From positions 27,273 through 91,272 of the forward strand of contig JBCBSZ010000011.1 of NCBI GenBank assembly GCA_039818945.1: a DNA stretch of 64,000 nt, read 5' to 3'. The translations under genes and the position numbers were made by a program. Every line of letters begins with the position of its first letter. The stretch's first letter is position 1. A model generated the notes under the pieces. The model saw only the letters and a list, made by a program, of their open reading frames with translations, was not told where the DNA came from and ran no database searches. Source of the DNA: JBCBSZ01 sp039818945. Its GTDB lineage: Bacteria; Actinomycetota; Acidimicrobiia; Acidimicrobiales; Poriferisodalaceae. Of this stretch, positions 17,900-27,442 are shown in pieces.

Positions 17900-18408
17900 T
17901 GGCGCACCGGCAGCTCTACCTGCTCCGCCACGGCAAGTCGTCGTGGGACGAGGACCTGCCCGACCGCGAGCGTCCACTGGCGCGTCGGGGTGAGCGCGCC
18001 GCCGAGCTGATGGGGCGGTTCCTGACCGACGTCGGGGAGGCGCCCGACCGGGTGCTGACCTCGAACGCCGTCCGGGCTGCGACGACCGCCGCCCTGGCCG
18101 CGTCGGCGGGCCGGTGGCGCGGGGAGATCGTCGAGGTGCCGGAACTGTACGGGGCGACCGCCACCGAGCTGCTCGATGTCGTCGCCGGCCGGGCCGGAGC
18201 GGCCGAACGTGTGGTGGTCGTGGGTCACGAACCGACGATGAGCCAGGCGATCGGCACGCTGTGTGGGCGGCAGCGGGTCCGGTTCCCGACCGCCGCCCTG
18301 GCGCGCCTCGACCTCGACGTCGGTCGCTGGGAGGGCATCGCCCGAGGGTCGGGGGAGCTTCGCTGGCTGGTCACGCCGCGTCTGCTGCAGTCGGCCGGGC
18401 GCCGCTGA
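17899..18408 (+). CDS. SixA-type histidine phosphatase
   Basis: 169 residues. It belongs to the histidine phosphatase (phosphoglycerate-mutase-like) superfamily: the catalytic RHG is in LYLLRHGKSSW at the N-terminus and the second catalytic histidine in VVVGHEPTMSQ about residue 105. The short length and the pattern RHGKSSWD match SixA, which removes phosphate from phosphohistidine in phosphorelay proteins. The ATG overlaps the last base of the kinase stop codon (TGATG), so translation is coupled to the kinase. In this setting it may instead act on phospho-proteins of the kinase pathway, or on a small phosphorylated metabolite. It has no signal peptide, so it acts in the cytoplasm. Confidence 0.9.
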   Translation: MAHRQLYLLRHGKSSWDEDLPDRERPLARRGERAAELMGRFLTDVGEAPDRVLTSNAVRAATTAALAASAGRWRGEIVEVPELYGATATELLDVVAGRAGAAERVVVVGHEPTMSQAIGTLCGRQRVRFPTAALARLDLDVGRWEGIARGSGELRWLVTPRLLQSAGRR

Positions 18409-18560
18409 GGGCGGCTGTCGACCCCATCACGGCCGGTTCAGGACGGAGCACCCCACCACGCAGAGTGTTGTGCTCACTTTGATGGTCAACGGCCACGGTG
18501 GGTGGGAGGCTGACCACTTCAGATCCGGCGTCGCGCCGGAGCGAGCCCGAGGGAGTGGCG

Positions 18561-21500
18561 GTGGTGGTGCGCGGACGTCGTTGGATGGCCAAGGGGATCG
18601 GGTTCCTCGCCGTCTTCGGGCTGCTCGGCTCGTCGGTCGCGCTCGTCCAGCACGTGAGCAGCCCATCCGCCGATGCCGCCGTGCACGACGCCGGCTCGGC
18701 GACGCGCTACCGGGAGATCTGGATCGACCACGACGAGTTCGGCGGGATCGGCGGCGTCGAGTGCGGCTTCGAGAGCCGGCGCTGGTTCGCCGAGCCGCTC
18801 CGGGGCTGCGGCGACTACCCGCTGGGCTTCGACATCGACTCGCTGGCCGGCGTGACCGGCGCGGAGATCTTCTTCGACATCTGGCGGGGGCGGAGCCCGT
18901 CCAACGTGAAGTTCCGGGTCAACGACTCCGGCACCCGCAACGCCGGTGCCGGCCAGAACTGGAGCCGGACGCCGGCGCTGCGGTCCATCGACGTCGGTGA
19001 CCTCCAGACCGGCGCGAACGAGCTGATCCTCGAGGAGACCTCGGCGTACCACCTCCACGACGCCGCGATCCGCCTCTACGAGGCCAACGGCGCGTACCCG
19101 AGCGGGTCGGGCATCACCTCGGTGTCGCCGGCGCCCCGCAACGGCGTGCTCACCGTCGGCGCCGACGAGACGATCACGCTCACCGCCAACGTGTCCGGCG
19201 CCGACGCGGTCGAGTTCATCGCCTTCTACGACGGCTACGACCGGGACAACGACGGTCAGCGGGTCGATTGGCAGTCGTTCACCCGCAACAACTGGCACCC
19301 GGGTGGGACCCGCAAGGACGCCAGGGCGCCGGTGGCCGGCTACGGCACCATCGGCCACGTGGGCACCGTCCACTCCGACGGCACCGTCGTGATCGGCGGC
19401 ACCGACATCGCCAACAGCCGCGGTGGTGTGAGCGGCAACACCTACACGATCGAGTTCGACACCTCGCTGATCCCGAACGGCTCACCGATCCGTTTCAAGG
19501 TCCGGGCGCTCAACGAGGCGAGCAACGACGGGTTCTGGGTCGTCGACGCGCTCGGCGGCCCGACGGGCACGACCACCCTGGCGCGGGCGAGCGGCGAGTT
19601 CGTCGAGTACTCGCTCGACCCGGACTTCCGCGACGCCGTCCTCCACCACGCCTCGGGCGGCGACGAGCGGACCCGGCCCGACGCGATCACCCGCACCCTG
19701 TCGCTCGACACCAGCGACCTGATCTCGGCCACGATGATCGGCAACTACTGGGAGCGCCCCCGGATCTCGATCAACCCGTCCAACCCGAGCGACGACGACT
19801 GCGGCACCGGCGGCGAGGCCGGTCGCGTCGACGAGGACTGGGAGACCGACGACCGGGACGTGACCGGCCTCGTGCGCCAGGGCAACAACGTCGTCTGCTA
19901 TGAGTGGACCGGCGGCTTCGGCCAGTTCATCGAGAACCCGGGCCCGATGTTCGTCATGCGCCGCACGACCGGCACGGTCGGCAACACCCCGCCCGCCGTC
20001 TCGGCCGGTGGCCCCTACAGCGGTCTGGTCGGCGTCGACATCGCCGTCGTCGGTGAGGCCGTCGACACCGAGCCCGTCACGGTGCGCTGGCGCAAGGCCG
20101 ACGGCCCGGGCACGGTCAGCTTCGACGACGATCGGGATGCCACGACGACGGCCACCTTCGGTCAGCCCGGCGAGTACGTCATCGAGCTCACCGCCGACGA
20201 CGGCACGAACGACCCGGTGACCGATCGGGCGACCGTCACCGTCGACGGTCCGCCCGACGTCGACGCCGGTGGCCCCTACGCGATCGCCGAGGCCGGCACG
20301 CTCACCCTCGACGGCTCGGTCGACGACCCGGGCGGCGCCACCAGCGAGTGGTCGACGGTGTCGGGGCCCGGCGTGGCCGCCTTCACCGACGCCTCCGACC
20401 CGACGACCGACGTGACCTTCCCGGCGCCGGGGGAGTACGTGCTCGCCCTGACCGCCGACGACGGCACATTCGTCGCGGTCGTCGACGAGGCGACCGTCAC
20501 CGTCGACGCCGCACCGACGGTCGACGCCGGGGCGGACACCTTCGTCGTGCTGCCCGACGGCCTGGCGGTCGACGGATCCGTGACCGACGACGGTCCGGTG
20601 AGCGTCCGGTGGACGGCCGACGACGCATCGGTCGGCTTCGTCGACGACGAGGTGTCGGCCACCACGGCGACCTTCACCACGGCCGGCACCTACGAGCTCA
20701 CCGTGACCGCCGACGACGGCGTGAACCCGCCCGCGGCCGACACGGTCACCGTGGAGGTCTTCGACGCTCCGCCCCCCGACCTGCCGCCCACCGTCGACGC
20801 CGGTGAGGACCTCACCGTCGAGCGCCCGGCCGCTGCGTCGCTCGCCGGCACCGTCGTCGACGACGGTGCCGCCACGACGACCTGGACCCAGGTGAGCGGT
20901 CCGGGGGCGACGACCTTCGCCGATGCCTCCTCGGCCTCGACGACGGCGACCTTCTCGCTCACGGGCACCTACGTGCTGCGCCTCACCGCCGACGACGGCG
21001 TCAACGATCCGGTGACCGACGACCTCACGGTGACGGTGACCGGGACCGACGAGCCGACGAGTCCGCCGCCGCCCGTCGGCACCGAGGACGTGGGCTACTG
21101 GCTCGGCGACGGTGACGGCACCATCTACGACTTCGGCGATGCCCGGGCGTCCGACGCGGTGGACCACTCGATCGTCACCCTCGCCACGACGCCGGACGGC
21201 CGCGGCCCGTGGGTGCTGACCGACGACGGTGTCGTCCACATCCGCGGCGACGCTCAGCACCACGGCGACGTCGATCTCGGGACGCTGAACCCGGGCGAGC
21301 TCGTGGCCGCGTTGTCGGTCCTGCCGGACGGATCCGGCTACTGGGTGTTCACCGACCGGGGGCGGGCCATCCCCTTCGGCGCAGCCGCCGATCTGGAGGA
21401 TCTGGTCGACCTCGGGGTGAGCGGCTCGCTGCTCGGTCCGATCGTCGACTCGGCGGCGACGCCCGACGGCCTCGGCGCCTATCTCGTCGCCGCGGACGGA

Positions 21501-21839
21501 GGCGTGTTCGCCATCGGCTCCGCCACCTTCGAGGGCTCGATGGGCGGAGTGGCGCTCAACGCCGCGGTGACGGGCATCGCCGTCGACCCGGACGGCGAGG
21601 GCTACTGGCTCGTGGCCGGTGACGGCGGGATCTTCGCCTTCGCGGCGGCCTTCCTGGGTTCGATGGGTGGTCAGCCGCTCAACGCGCCGGTCGTCGGCGC
21701 GGTGGCCTTCGGCGACGGGTACCTGCTCGTCGCCGCCGACGGCGGCCTGTTCAACTTCTCCGACCAGGACTTCCTCGGCAGCCTCGGCGGCAACCCGCCG
21801 TCGACGGCGGTCACCGCCGTGGCCGGGTTCCCGGCGTAG
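18561..21839 (+). CDS. Secreted multidomain protein: unknown N-domain, four PKD-like repeats, six GYW propeller-like repeats
   Basis: About 1092 residues. The start is uncertain within a run of GTG codons (18555-18567); GTG 18561 has GAGGGAG at good spacing. A signal peptide follows (WMAKGIGFLAVFGLLGSSVAL). Residues about 35-470 form an unrecognised beta-rich region shared with the next gene (RYREIWIDH, SITSVSPAP-like, FTRNNWHPGG). Four Ig/PKD-like repeats begin near residues 474, 563, 651 and 742, each starting P-x-VDAG and containing LTADDGxxDPVTD. The C-terminal 250 residues hold six about 45-residue repeats (GYWL-x-DGGIFAF-x-GSMGG type) that could make a six-bladed propeller. No catalytic motif or sorting signal is visible. 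It is probably a surface or matrix protein. The following gene is a paralogue. Confidence 0.85.
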   Translation: MVVRGRRWMAKGIGFLAVFGLLGSSVALVQHVSSPSADAAVHDAGSATRYREIWIDHDEFGGIGGVECGFESRRWFAEPLRGCGDYPLGFDIDSLAGVTGAEIFFDIWRGRSPSNVKFRVNDSGTRNAGAGQNWSRTPALRSIDVGDLQTGANELILEETSAYHLHDAAIRLYEANGAYPSGSGITSVSPAPRNGVLTVGADETITLTANVSGADAVEFIAFYDGYDRDNDGQRVDWQSFTRNNWHPGGTRKDARAPVAGYGTIGHVGTVHSDGTVVIGGTDIANSRGGVSGNTYTIEFDTSLIPNGSPIRFKVRALNEASNDGFWVVDALGGPTGTTTLARASGEFVEYSLDPDFRDAVLHHASGGDERTRPDAITRTLSLDTSDLISATMIGNYWERPRISINPSNPSDDDCGTGGEAGRVDEDWETDDRDVTGLVRQGNNVVCYEWTGGFGQFIENPGPMFVMRRTTGTVGNTPPAVSAGGPYSGLVGVDIAVVGEAVDTEPVTVRWRKADGPGTVSFDDDRDATTTATFGQPGEYVIELTADDGTNDPVTDRATVTVDGPPDVDAGGPYAIAEAGTLTLDGSVDDPGGATSEWSTVSGPGVAAFTDASDPTTDVTFPAPGEYVLALTADDGTFVAVVDEATVTVDAAPTVDAGADTFVVLPDGLAVDGSVTDDGPVSVRWTADDASVGFVDDEVSATTATFTTAGTYELTVTADDGVNPPAADTVTVEVFDAPPPDLPPTVDAGEDLTVERPAAASLAGTVVDDGAATTTWTQVSGPGATTFADASSASTTATFSLTGTYVLRLTADDGVNDPVTDDLTVTVTGTDEPTSPPPPVGTEDVGYWLGDGDGTIYDFGDARASDAVDHSIVTLATTPDGRGPWVLTDDGVVHIRGDAQHHGDVDLGTLNPGELVAALSVLPDGSGYWVFTDRGRAIPFGAAADLEDLVDLGVSGSLLGPIVDSAATPDGLGAYLVAADGGVFAIGSATFEGSMGGVALNAAVTGIAVDPDGEGYWLVAGDGGIFAFAAAFLGSMGGQPLNAPVVGAVAFGDGYLLVAADGGLFNFSDQDFLGSLGGNPPSTAVTAVAGFPA

Positions 21840-21968
21840 GCCGAGGCGACCGCGAGGAGCGTTCGGGCACCGCATGAAGTGGCAAGATCCTGGCACGACC
21901 CCCACCGGACCTGGAGAAACTCCGGGGCGGGACCCGGCGCTCGCCGGGGACGACACGAGGAGCAGATC

Positions 21969-24530
21969 TTGAGCTTGCGCGTCCGCCGCGCCGCCCCCCG
22001 CGGAGCGGTCGCCTTCGTCGTGGTGGCGCTGATCGCCACGGCACTGACCCTGATCGCCCCCGGCGGGACCGGCACCGCCGACGCAGCCGTCCACCCAGAG
22101 GACACCGAGACCCGGTACCGCGAGGTGTGGATCGACCACAACCAGTTCCGCGGCATCCACAAGCTCGAGGAGGTGGAGCAGCCGCCGCCGCCCGAAGGTG
22201 AGCCGCCGCCCGAGCCCGTGTTCGAGTGCACGTACACCGGCCAGCGGTGGTTCGCCGAGCCGACCAAGCAGTGCGTCGACTACGACCCGATGGACTTCGA
22301 CCTGCCGTCCCTCAACGGCGTCACCCGCGCCGAGGTGTTCCTCGACCTGTGGCGGGCCCGTGAGGCCGGCAACGCCGACTTCCGGATCAACGGCACCCGC
22401 TACGTCGCGGACGACGGCGACGACTGGAGCCGGACGCCGGTCCTCGTCGACATCGAGCTCGACGACCTCCAGCAGGGAGGCAACGAGCTCACGCTCCTGT
22501 CCGCGTCGGCGTACCACCTGCACGACGCGGCCGTGCGCGTCTACGACGCCAACGGTCCGTACCCGAGCGGCTCGGGCATCACCTCGGTGTCCCCGGCTCC
22601 GGTCGACGGCGTCCTGACGATGGGCGCTGACGAGACGATCACGCTCTCCGCGAACGTCTCCGGCGCCGATGCGGTGGAGTTCATCGCGTACTACGACGGG
22701 TTCGACCGCGACAACGACGGCAACCGGCTCGACTGGCAGTCCTTCACCCGCAACAACTGGCACCCGGGCGGGCGTCCGAAGGCCAGCGAGGGACTGGAGC
22801 CGATCGACGACTACGGCACGATCGGCCACATCGGCACGGTCCACTCGAACGGCGCCGTGGTCATCGGTGGCCACATCCGCGACGACAGCCGTGGTGACAA
22901 GAGCGGCAGCACGTACACCATCGAGTTCGACACCTCGTTCGTGCCGGATGGCTCGCCGCTGCGCTTCAAGGTCCGGGCGCTCAACGAGGCGAGCGATGGC
23001 TTCTGGGTCGTCGATGCGCTCGGTGGCGCGACCGCCGAGGTCACCGTCGCCCGTGACGACTTCTCGGTGGAGTACTTCATCGACGACAACTTTGGCGACG
23101 CGGTCCTGCACCACGCGTCGGGAGACGATCCGCGGACGCGCCCTGACGCGCGGACGCGCGACATCACCGGCGTCGACCTCACCGACATGGTGTCGGCTCA
23201 CCTCCTCCACAACTTCTGGGACCGGCCGGAGGTGCACATCAACCCGAGCACCCCGAGCAACGACGACCGCTGCGGCAACGGACCGAGCGAGCGGGTGCCG
23301 TCGAACCACTGGTTGACGTTCGTCATGGACATCACCGACCGGGTCGAGGAGGGCACCAACGTCATCTGCTACGAGCACGTGAGCGGGTTCGGCGTCTTCC
23401 TCGAGCACCCCGGCCCGATGTTCGTGATCCGGCGCGACCCCGACCTGGCGCCCACCGTCGACGCCGGCGAGCCGTACCAGGCCGGCGTCGGCGTGCCGAT
23501 CTTCCTCGTGCCCGTCATCGACGACGACGGCGACAGCGACGTCGAGGTGTCGTGGTCCGGTGCCGGCGCGACCTTCGCCGATCCGACCGTCGAGCGGGCG
23601 TCGGTGACCTTCGACGCTCCGGGCACCTACGAGGTGGCGATCGAGGTGAGCGACGCCGAGAACGGACCGGTCTCGGACACCGCGACGGTCACCGTGACCG
23701 AGGCGCCGCCGCCCCCGACCACCCTCCCGCCGGACCCGGACGACCCGGAGCCGCCGGTGCCGCCGGTCGGTGAGGCCGAGGTCGGCTACTGGATGGGTGA
23801 CGCCGGTGGCGAGATCTACGGCTTCGGCGACGCGGATGACCCCGGCGTCGTCACCGGGCAGGTCGTCGCCGTCGCCTCGACGCCGACCGGCGCCGGGCTG
23901 TGGGTGCTCACCGCCGACGGTGTGGTGCACGCCCTCAACGATGCGACGCATCACGGAGACGTCGATCTCGGCACGCTCGATCCGGGCGAGCAGGTGGCGT
24001 CGTTGTCGGTGCTGCCCGACGGTTCCGGCTACTGGGTGTTCACCGATCGGGGTCGGGCGATCCAATTCGGGGTGGCCGCAGATCTCGAGGATCTCGTCGA
24101 CCTGGGCGTCAGCGGCTCGCTGCAGGGGCTGATCGTCGACTCGGCGGCGACGCCATCCGGCCAGGGCGCCTACATGGTCGCCGCGGACGGCGGGGTGTTC
24201 GCCATCGGTGACGCGACCTTCGAGGGGTCGATGGGCGGGATCCCGCTCAACGGACCGGTCGTCGGTGTGGCCACCGACCCCGACGGCGAGGGCTACTGGC
24301 TCGTCGCCGACGACGGTGGCATCTTCGCCTTCGCCGCCCCCTTCGAGGGGTCGATGGGCGGCCAGCCGCTCAACGCGCCGATGGTCGGCGCGGTGGCCTT
24401 CGGCGACGGCTACCTGATGGTCGCGGCCGACGGGGGCATCTTCAACTTCTCGAACCTCGAGTTCCTCGGCAGCCTCGGTGGCAACCCGCCGGCGAACCCG
24501 GTGAGCGCCGTCGCGGGCTTCCCGACCTGA
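21969..24530 (+). CDS. Secreted paralogue: unknown N-domain, one PKD-like repeat, six GYW propeller-like repeats
   Basis: 853 residues from a TTG start, supported by GAGGAG at 21957-21962, six bases upstream; the signal peptide (GAVAFVVVALIATALTLIAP) starts soon after, with cleavage expected near GTADAAV. It is a tandem duplicate of the preceding gene: the N-domain is collinear, with identical stretches such as QSFTRNNWHPGG and TIEFDTS. It differs by a Pro/Glu-rich insertion (EQPPPPEGEPPPEPV), by having one PKD-like repeat (about 494-580) instead of four, and by a Pro-rich hinge (PPPPTTLPPDPDDPEPP) before the six C-terminal repeats. Like its partner it lacks an enzyme signature. A strong terminator follows at once. 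Function unknown; cell-surface or extracellular binding is likely. Confidence 0.87.
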   Translation: MSLRVRRAAPRGAVAFVVVALIATALTLIAPGGTGTADAAVHPEDTETRYREVWIDHNQFRGIHKLEEVEQPPPPEGEPPPEPVFECTYTGQRWFAEPTKQCVDYDPMDFDLPSLNGVTRAEVFLDLWRAREAGNADFRINGTRYVADDGDDWSRTPVLVDIELDDLQQGGNELTLLSASAYHLHDAAVRVYDANGPYPSGSGITSVSPAPVDGVLTMGADETITLSANVSGADAVEFIAYYDGFDRDNDGNRLDWQSFTRNNWHPGGRPKASEGLEPIDDYGTIGHIGTVHSNGAVVIGGHIRDDSRGDKSGSTYTIEFDTSFVPDGSPLRFKVRALNEASDGFWVVDALGGATAEVTVARDDFSVEYFIDDNFGDAVLHHASGDDPRTRPDARTRDITGVDLTDMVSAHLLHNFWDRPEVHINPSTPSNDDRCGNGPSERVPSNHWLTFVMDITDRVEEGTNVICYEHVSGFGVFLEHPGPMFVIRRDPDLAPTVDAGEPYQAGVGVPIFLVPVIDDDGDSDVEVSWSGAGATFADPTVERASVTFDAPGTYEVAIEVSDAENGPVSDTATVTVTEAPPPPTTLPPDPDDPEPPVPPVGEAEVGYWMGDAGGEIYGFGDADDPGVVTGQVVAVASTPTGAGLWVLTADGVVHALNDATHHGDVDLGTLDPGEQVASLSVLPDGSGYWVFTDRGRAIQFGVAADLEDLVDLGVSGSLQGLIVDSAATPSGQGAYMVAADGGVFAIGDATFEGSMGGIPLNGPVVGVATDPDGEGYWLVADDGGIFAFAAPFEGSMGGQPLNAPMVGAVAFGDGYLMVAADGGIFNFSNLEFLGSLGGNPPANPVSAVAGFPT

Positions 24531-24551
24531 GCGGAGCGCGCGCGAGGCCGG

Positions 24552-24578
24552 GACCAGCGGCCGCTTCGGCCGCTGGTC
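24552..24578. terminator. Bidirectional hairpin terminator between convergent operons
   Basis: Perfect 12-base stem GACCAGCGGCCG / CGGCCGCTGGTC with a 3-base loop (CTT). It sits between the end of the second secreted-protein gene (24530) and the end of cobT (24580), which converge here. No T-run follows, as is common for high-GC actinobacteria. Confidence 0.8.
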
Positions 24579-24579
24579 G

Positions 24580-25623
24580 TCAGCTGACGTCCGGGAGCTC
24601 GTCCATGTCGGTGAGCGCCGCGACGGCGGCGCGGAGCACCGGCACGGCGAGGGCGGCACCCGTGCCCTCGCCGAGCCGGAGCCCGAGATCGATGACCGGT
24701 TCGAGGCCGAGGTGGGCGAGCGCGATCGACGCCGCCGGCTCGGCCGAGCGATGTCCGGCGATGCACCCGGCGGCGGTGCCGGGCACCAGCGCGTCGGCGG
24801 CCACGAGCGCCGCGGCGCCGATCACGCCGTCCACCACCACGGGGCAGCGACGGGCGGCGGCCGCGACGTAGCTGCCGGCCAGCGCGGCGATCTCGAGGCC
24901 GCCGACGGCGGCGAACCGCTCGATCGGGTCGGGGATCGCGCGCGCCCGCTCGGCCGCCGCTCGCACCACACGCTCCTTGTGGGGGAGGTCCGCCGCGGCG
25001 AGCCCGGCGCCGCGCCCTGCGATCGGTCGTTCGCCGATGGGGACGAGCGCTGCGATCGTCGTGGCGGCGGCGGTCGTGTTGCCGATGCCGAGCTCGCCGC
25101 CGATGAGGCAGTCGACGCCCTCGTCGATCGCTGCGCTCGCCTCGGCCGCCCCGGCGTCGAGCGCCGACCGGAGCTGCGGGACCGTCATCGCCGGCTCCGC
25201 CGCGAGGTTGGCGGTGCCCTCGGCGACCCGTCGATCGAGCAGCCCGGGGATGGCAGCCGGCTCGCCGGGCAACATCCCGACGTCGACGAGTCGCACCTCG
25301 GCGCCGACGGTCCGGGCGAACGCGTTGATGGCGGCGCCACCGCTCGACACGGTGGCCGCCATGAGGCGGGTGATGGCGGACGGCCACGCGGTGACGCCCT
25401 CGGCGACGACCCCGTGATCGGCGGCGAACACGAGCACCACCGGTGCCTCGATCGCCGGCGGCGGGCAGGTGCCACTGATCGATGCCAGGCGGACGGCGAG
25501 GTCCTCCACGCCTCCGAGCGACCCGGGCGGTTTCACTCGGGTGTCCCAGCGGGCTCGCGCCGCCGCAGCGGCGTCGTGGTCGGGGCCGGGCACCGCCGCG
25601 GCCGCGGCATCGAAGGTGGTCAC
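24580..25623 (-). CDS. cobT: Nicotinate-nucleotide--dimethylbenzimidazole phosphoribosyltransferase
   Basis: 347 residues, the normal CobT length. It makes alpha-ribazole phosphate from nicotinate mononucleotide and a lower-ligand base for the nucleotide loop of cobamides. Family features: KPPGSLG near the N-terminus, FAADHGVVAEGVTAWP, GGELGIGNTT, and LGEGTGAALA, which carries the catalytic glutamate. The GTG start overlaps the cobC stop by four bases (GTGA), and the preceding genes share this layout, so it is the last gene of the corrinoid operon. The lower ligand it uses cannot be told from sequence; no bluB for dimethylbenzimidazole synthesis is in the window. Confidence 0.96.
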   Translation of the reverse strand: MTTFDAAAAAVPGPDHDAAAAARARWDTRVKPPGSLGGVEDLAVRLASISGTCPPPAIEAPVVLVFAADHGVVAEGVTAWPSAITRLMAATVSSGGAAINAFARTVGAEVRLVDVGMLPGEPAAIPGLLDRRVAEGTANLAAEPAMTVPQLRSALDAGAAEASAAIDEGVDCLIGGELGIGNTTAAATTIAALVPIGERPIAGRGAGLAAADLPHKERVVRAAAERARAIPDPIERFAAVGGLEIAALAGSYVAAAARRCPVVVDGVIGAAALVAADALVPGTAAGCIAGHRSAEPAASIALAHLGLEPVIDLGLRLGEGTGAALAVPVLRAAVAALTDMDELPDVS

Positions 25624-26531
25624 GGTCGGGTCTGCTCCAGTGCGTCGCTGAGTCGGGCGAGGCCGTCGTCGTCGGGGACGGCGATGCGGACGGCGTCGGG
25701 GGCGCCGAAGCCGACGCCGGATCGGACGAGGATCGCGTGGGGGAGGAGGCGCTCCCGGAGTCCGGCGGCCTCGGGAACCCAGAGGTAGTTCGCGGCGCTC
25801 GGCTCGGCGCGGAGGCCGTGCTGAGCAAGCAGGTCGACGAGCTGTCGACGGCCTGCGGCGATCGCCGCGCTCCAGGCGCTGAGATCGGCGGTCGCGAGCA
25901 GGTCGGGGAGCGCTGCGGCGGCCAGGCCGTTGACCGACCACCGGGGCCGAACGCCCCGGAGCCGGTGTGCGAGCCGGTCGTCCGGGGCCAGCGCGTAGCC
26001 GAGGCGGAGGCCCGGGCAGGCGAACACCTTGGTCAGCGAGCCCACGACGATCGCGTCGCGGTCGCCCCGGGTCCACCACCCGGTCGCCAGCGGGTAGAAG
26101 GCCTCGTCGCGCACCTCGGCGACCTCATCGGCCGCCGCCAGTCGCCCGGTCGGGTTGTGGGGATCGGAGCGCCACGTCGGTGCGCCGCGCCGCAGGGTGC
26201 GGAGGTGCCGGGCGTAGAGCGAGAAGTCCGGCTCGTCGACCCAGCCCTCGGGCATCAGCTGGGCGACGAGCGCGATCGCCTCGGCCCCGCCGTTGGTGAG
26301 GACGAGCCGGCTCGGCGCGACCCCCAGCGCCTCGGCGAGCGCCTCGGTGGCGCGGTCGTCGGAGGGGTAGCGACCCAGCGCGTCGAGGTGACGCCCCACC
26401 ACGGGGCCCACCGCGGGTGCGACGGGGTTGAGGCTCGCCGAGAGGTCCAGCACGCGATCGACCCCGACGCCGAGGGCCTCGGCCAACCGCCAGGCGTCGC
26501 CACCGTGCGGGCCCGGCGGGGCGAGGCTCAT
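25620..26531 (-). CDS. cobC: Threonine-phosphate decarboxylase-like aminotransferase (CobC; CobD in Salmonella)
   Basis: 303 residues, somewhat shorter than typical (about 350). It is a fold-type I PLP enzyme with the PLP lysine in GSLTKVFACPGLRLGYA and the N-terminal signature LDLSASLNPVAP, which is the CobC/CobD hallmark. It should decarboxylate threonine phosphate to (R)-1-aminopropan-2-ol phosphate, the linker that CbiB attaches to cobyric acid. The stretch SDPHNPTGRLA is the conserved NPTG loop. It overlaps cbiB and cobT by four bases each. A histidinol-phosphate aminotransferase role is possible from family similarity but unlikely in this operon. Confidence 0.9.
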   Translation of the reverse strand: MSLAPPGPHGGDAWRLAEALGVGVDRVLDLSASLNPVAPAVGPVVGRHLDALGRYPSDDRATEALAEALGVAPSRLVLTNGGAEAIALVAQLMPEGWVDEPDFSLYARHLRTLRRGAPTWRSDPHNPTGRLAAADEVAEVRDEAFYPLATGWWTRGDRDAIVVGSLTKVFACPGLRLGYALAPDDRLAHRLRGVRPRWSVNGLAAAALPDLLATADLSAWSAAIAAGRRQLVDLLAQHGLRAEPSAANYLWVPEAAGLRERLLPHAILVRSGVGFGAPDAVRIAVPDDDGLARLSDALEQTRP

Positions 26532-27442
26532 CGCCGCCTCTGGGACAGGGCGCCGACGGCCGCGACGGCGACGAGGGCGGCGAGGAGGAGCTGCTCGACG
26601 CGATCGACGAGCTCGATCGCCTCGGCGACGTCGTCAGCGGAGGGACGTGGACCGGTGCCCAGAGCGGGGCGCACCTCCTCGCGATCGCCGTAGCGCAATG
26701 GACCGCCGAGGCGGACGCCGAGCGCTCCCGCCATCGCCGCCTCGGCGACCCCGGCATTGGGTGACGGGTGACGGCCGGCGTCGGAGCGCACCGCATCGGC
26801 GATCGCACGGGCTCGTTCGGGACGGGCTGCGACGAGGGCGACGGCGAAGAGCCGTGCCGGTACCCAGTTGGCCGCGTCGTCGAGCCGAGCGGCCGCGGTG
26901 CCGAAGCGTCGGTACCGCTCGGAGCGGTGGCCGACCATCGCGTCCATGGTGTTGATCGCACGGTGGGCGGCGGCTCCGGGTGCCCCGGCGACCACGCCCC
27001 ACACGATCGTGCCGACGACGGCATCGACGCTGTTCTCTGCCACGGACTCGATCACGGCAGCGGCGATGCCCGACTCGTCGAGCCCGGAGGGATCCCGGCC
27101 GACGAGGGCGGGGAGGCGACGCCGCGCCTCGTCGAGATCGCCGGCGTCGAGCCGGGCACCGACGTCGGTGGCGACGCGCCGCAGCTCCCGGCCGGCGGCT
27201 GCCACCTCGACGACCGTGGCCGTCGACCCGATCAGTCGACCGGCGACCATCCCGACGGTCACGCCGACCGCTGCGTAGGCGGCACCGGCCCGGCGGTCGT
27301 CGCGCCAGAGCCGGCCTTCGAGCGCCGTCATCAACGAGCCGTACCGGGCCACCGGATGCCAGCCCGACGGCGGTTCGCCGAGGAAGCGCGCGGCGGCGAG
27401 GCCGAGCGCCGTCCCCGCCGCGCGCGAGGTCAGCCCGCTCAC
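26528..27442 (-). CDS. cbiB: Adenosylcobinamide-phosphate synthase (CbiB)
   Basis: 304 residues from a GTG overlapping the cobS stop. This integral membrane enzyme joins aminopropanol phosphate to adenosylcobyric acid. The family block IESVAENSVDAVVGTIVWG and the later GHRSERYRRFGTAAARLDDAANWVPAR are well conserved. Several hydrophobic segments (for example AAYAAVGVTVGMVAGRLI and the C-terminal LLLAALVAVAAVGAL) fit a polytopic protein. The first about 30 residues contain the usual GEPPSGWHPVARYG (typically P-x-x-x-HPV-x-x-G). It is needed after CbiZ has cut imported cobinamide down to cobyric acid, which fits the operon. Confidence 0.95.
   Translation of the reverse strand: MSGLTSRAAGTALGLAAARFLGEPPSGWHPVARYGSLMTALEGRLWRDDRRAGAAYAAVGVTVGMVAGRLIGSTATVVEVAAAGRELRRVATDVGARLDAGDLDEARRRLPALVGRDPSGLDESGIAAAVIESVAENSVDAVVGTIVWGVVAGAPGAAAHRAINTMDAMVGHRSERYRRFGTAAARLDDAANWVPARLFAVALVAARPERARAIADAVRSDAGRHPSPNAGVAEAAMAGALGVRLGGPLRYGDREEVRPALGTGPRPSADDVAEAIELVDRVEQLLLAALVAVAAVGALSQRRR

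Noticed and set aside
19482..24659. A minus-strand open frame of about 1700 codons opposite the two secreted-protein genes
   Set aside because: The translation is low-complexity (RR, GR, VG runs) and mirrors the plus-strand genes, which have signal peptides, domains and ribosome-binding sites.
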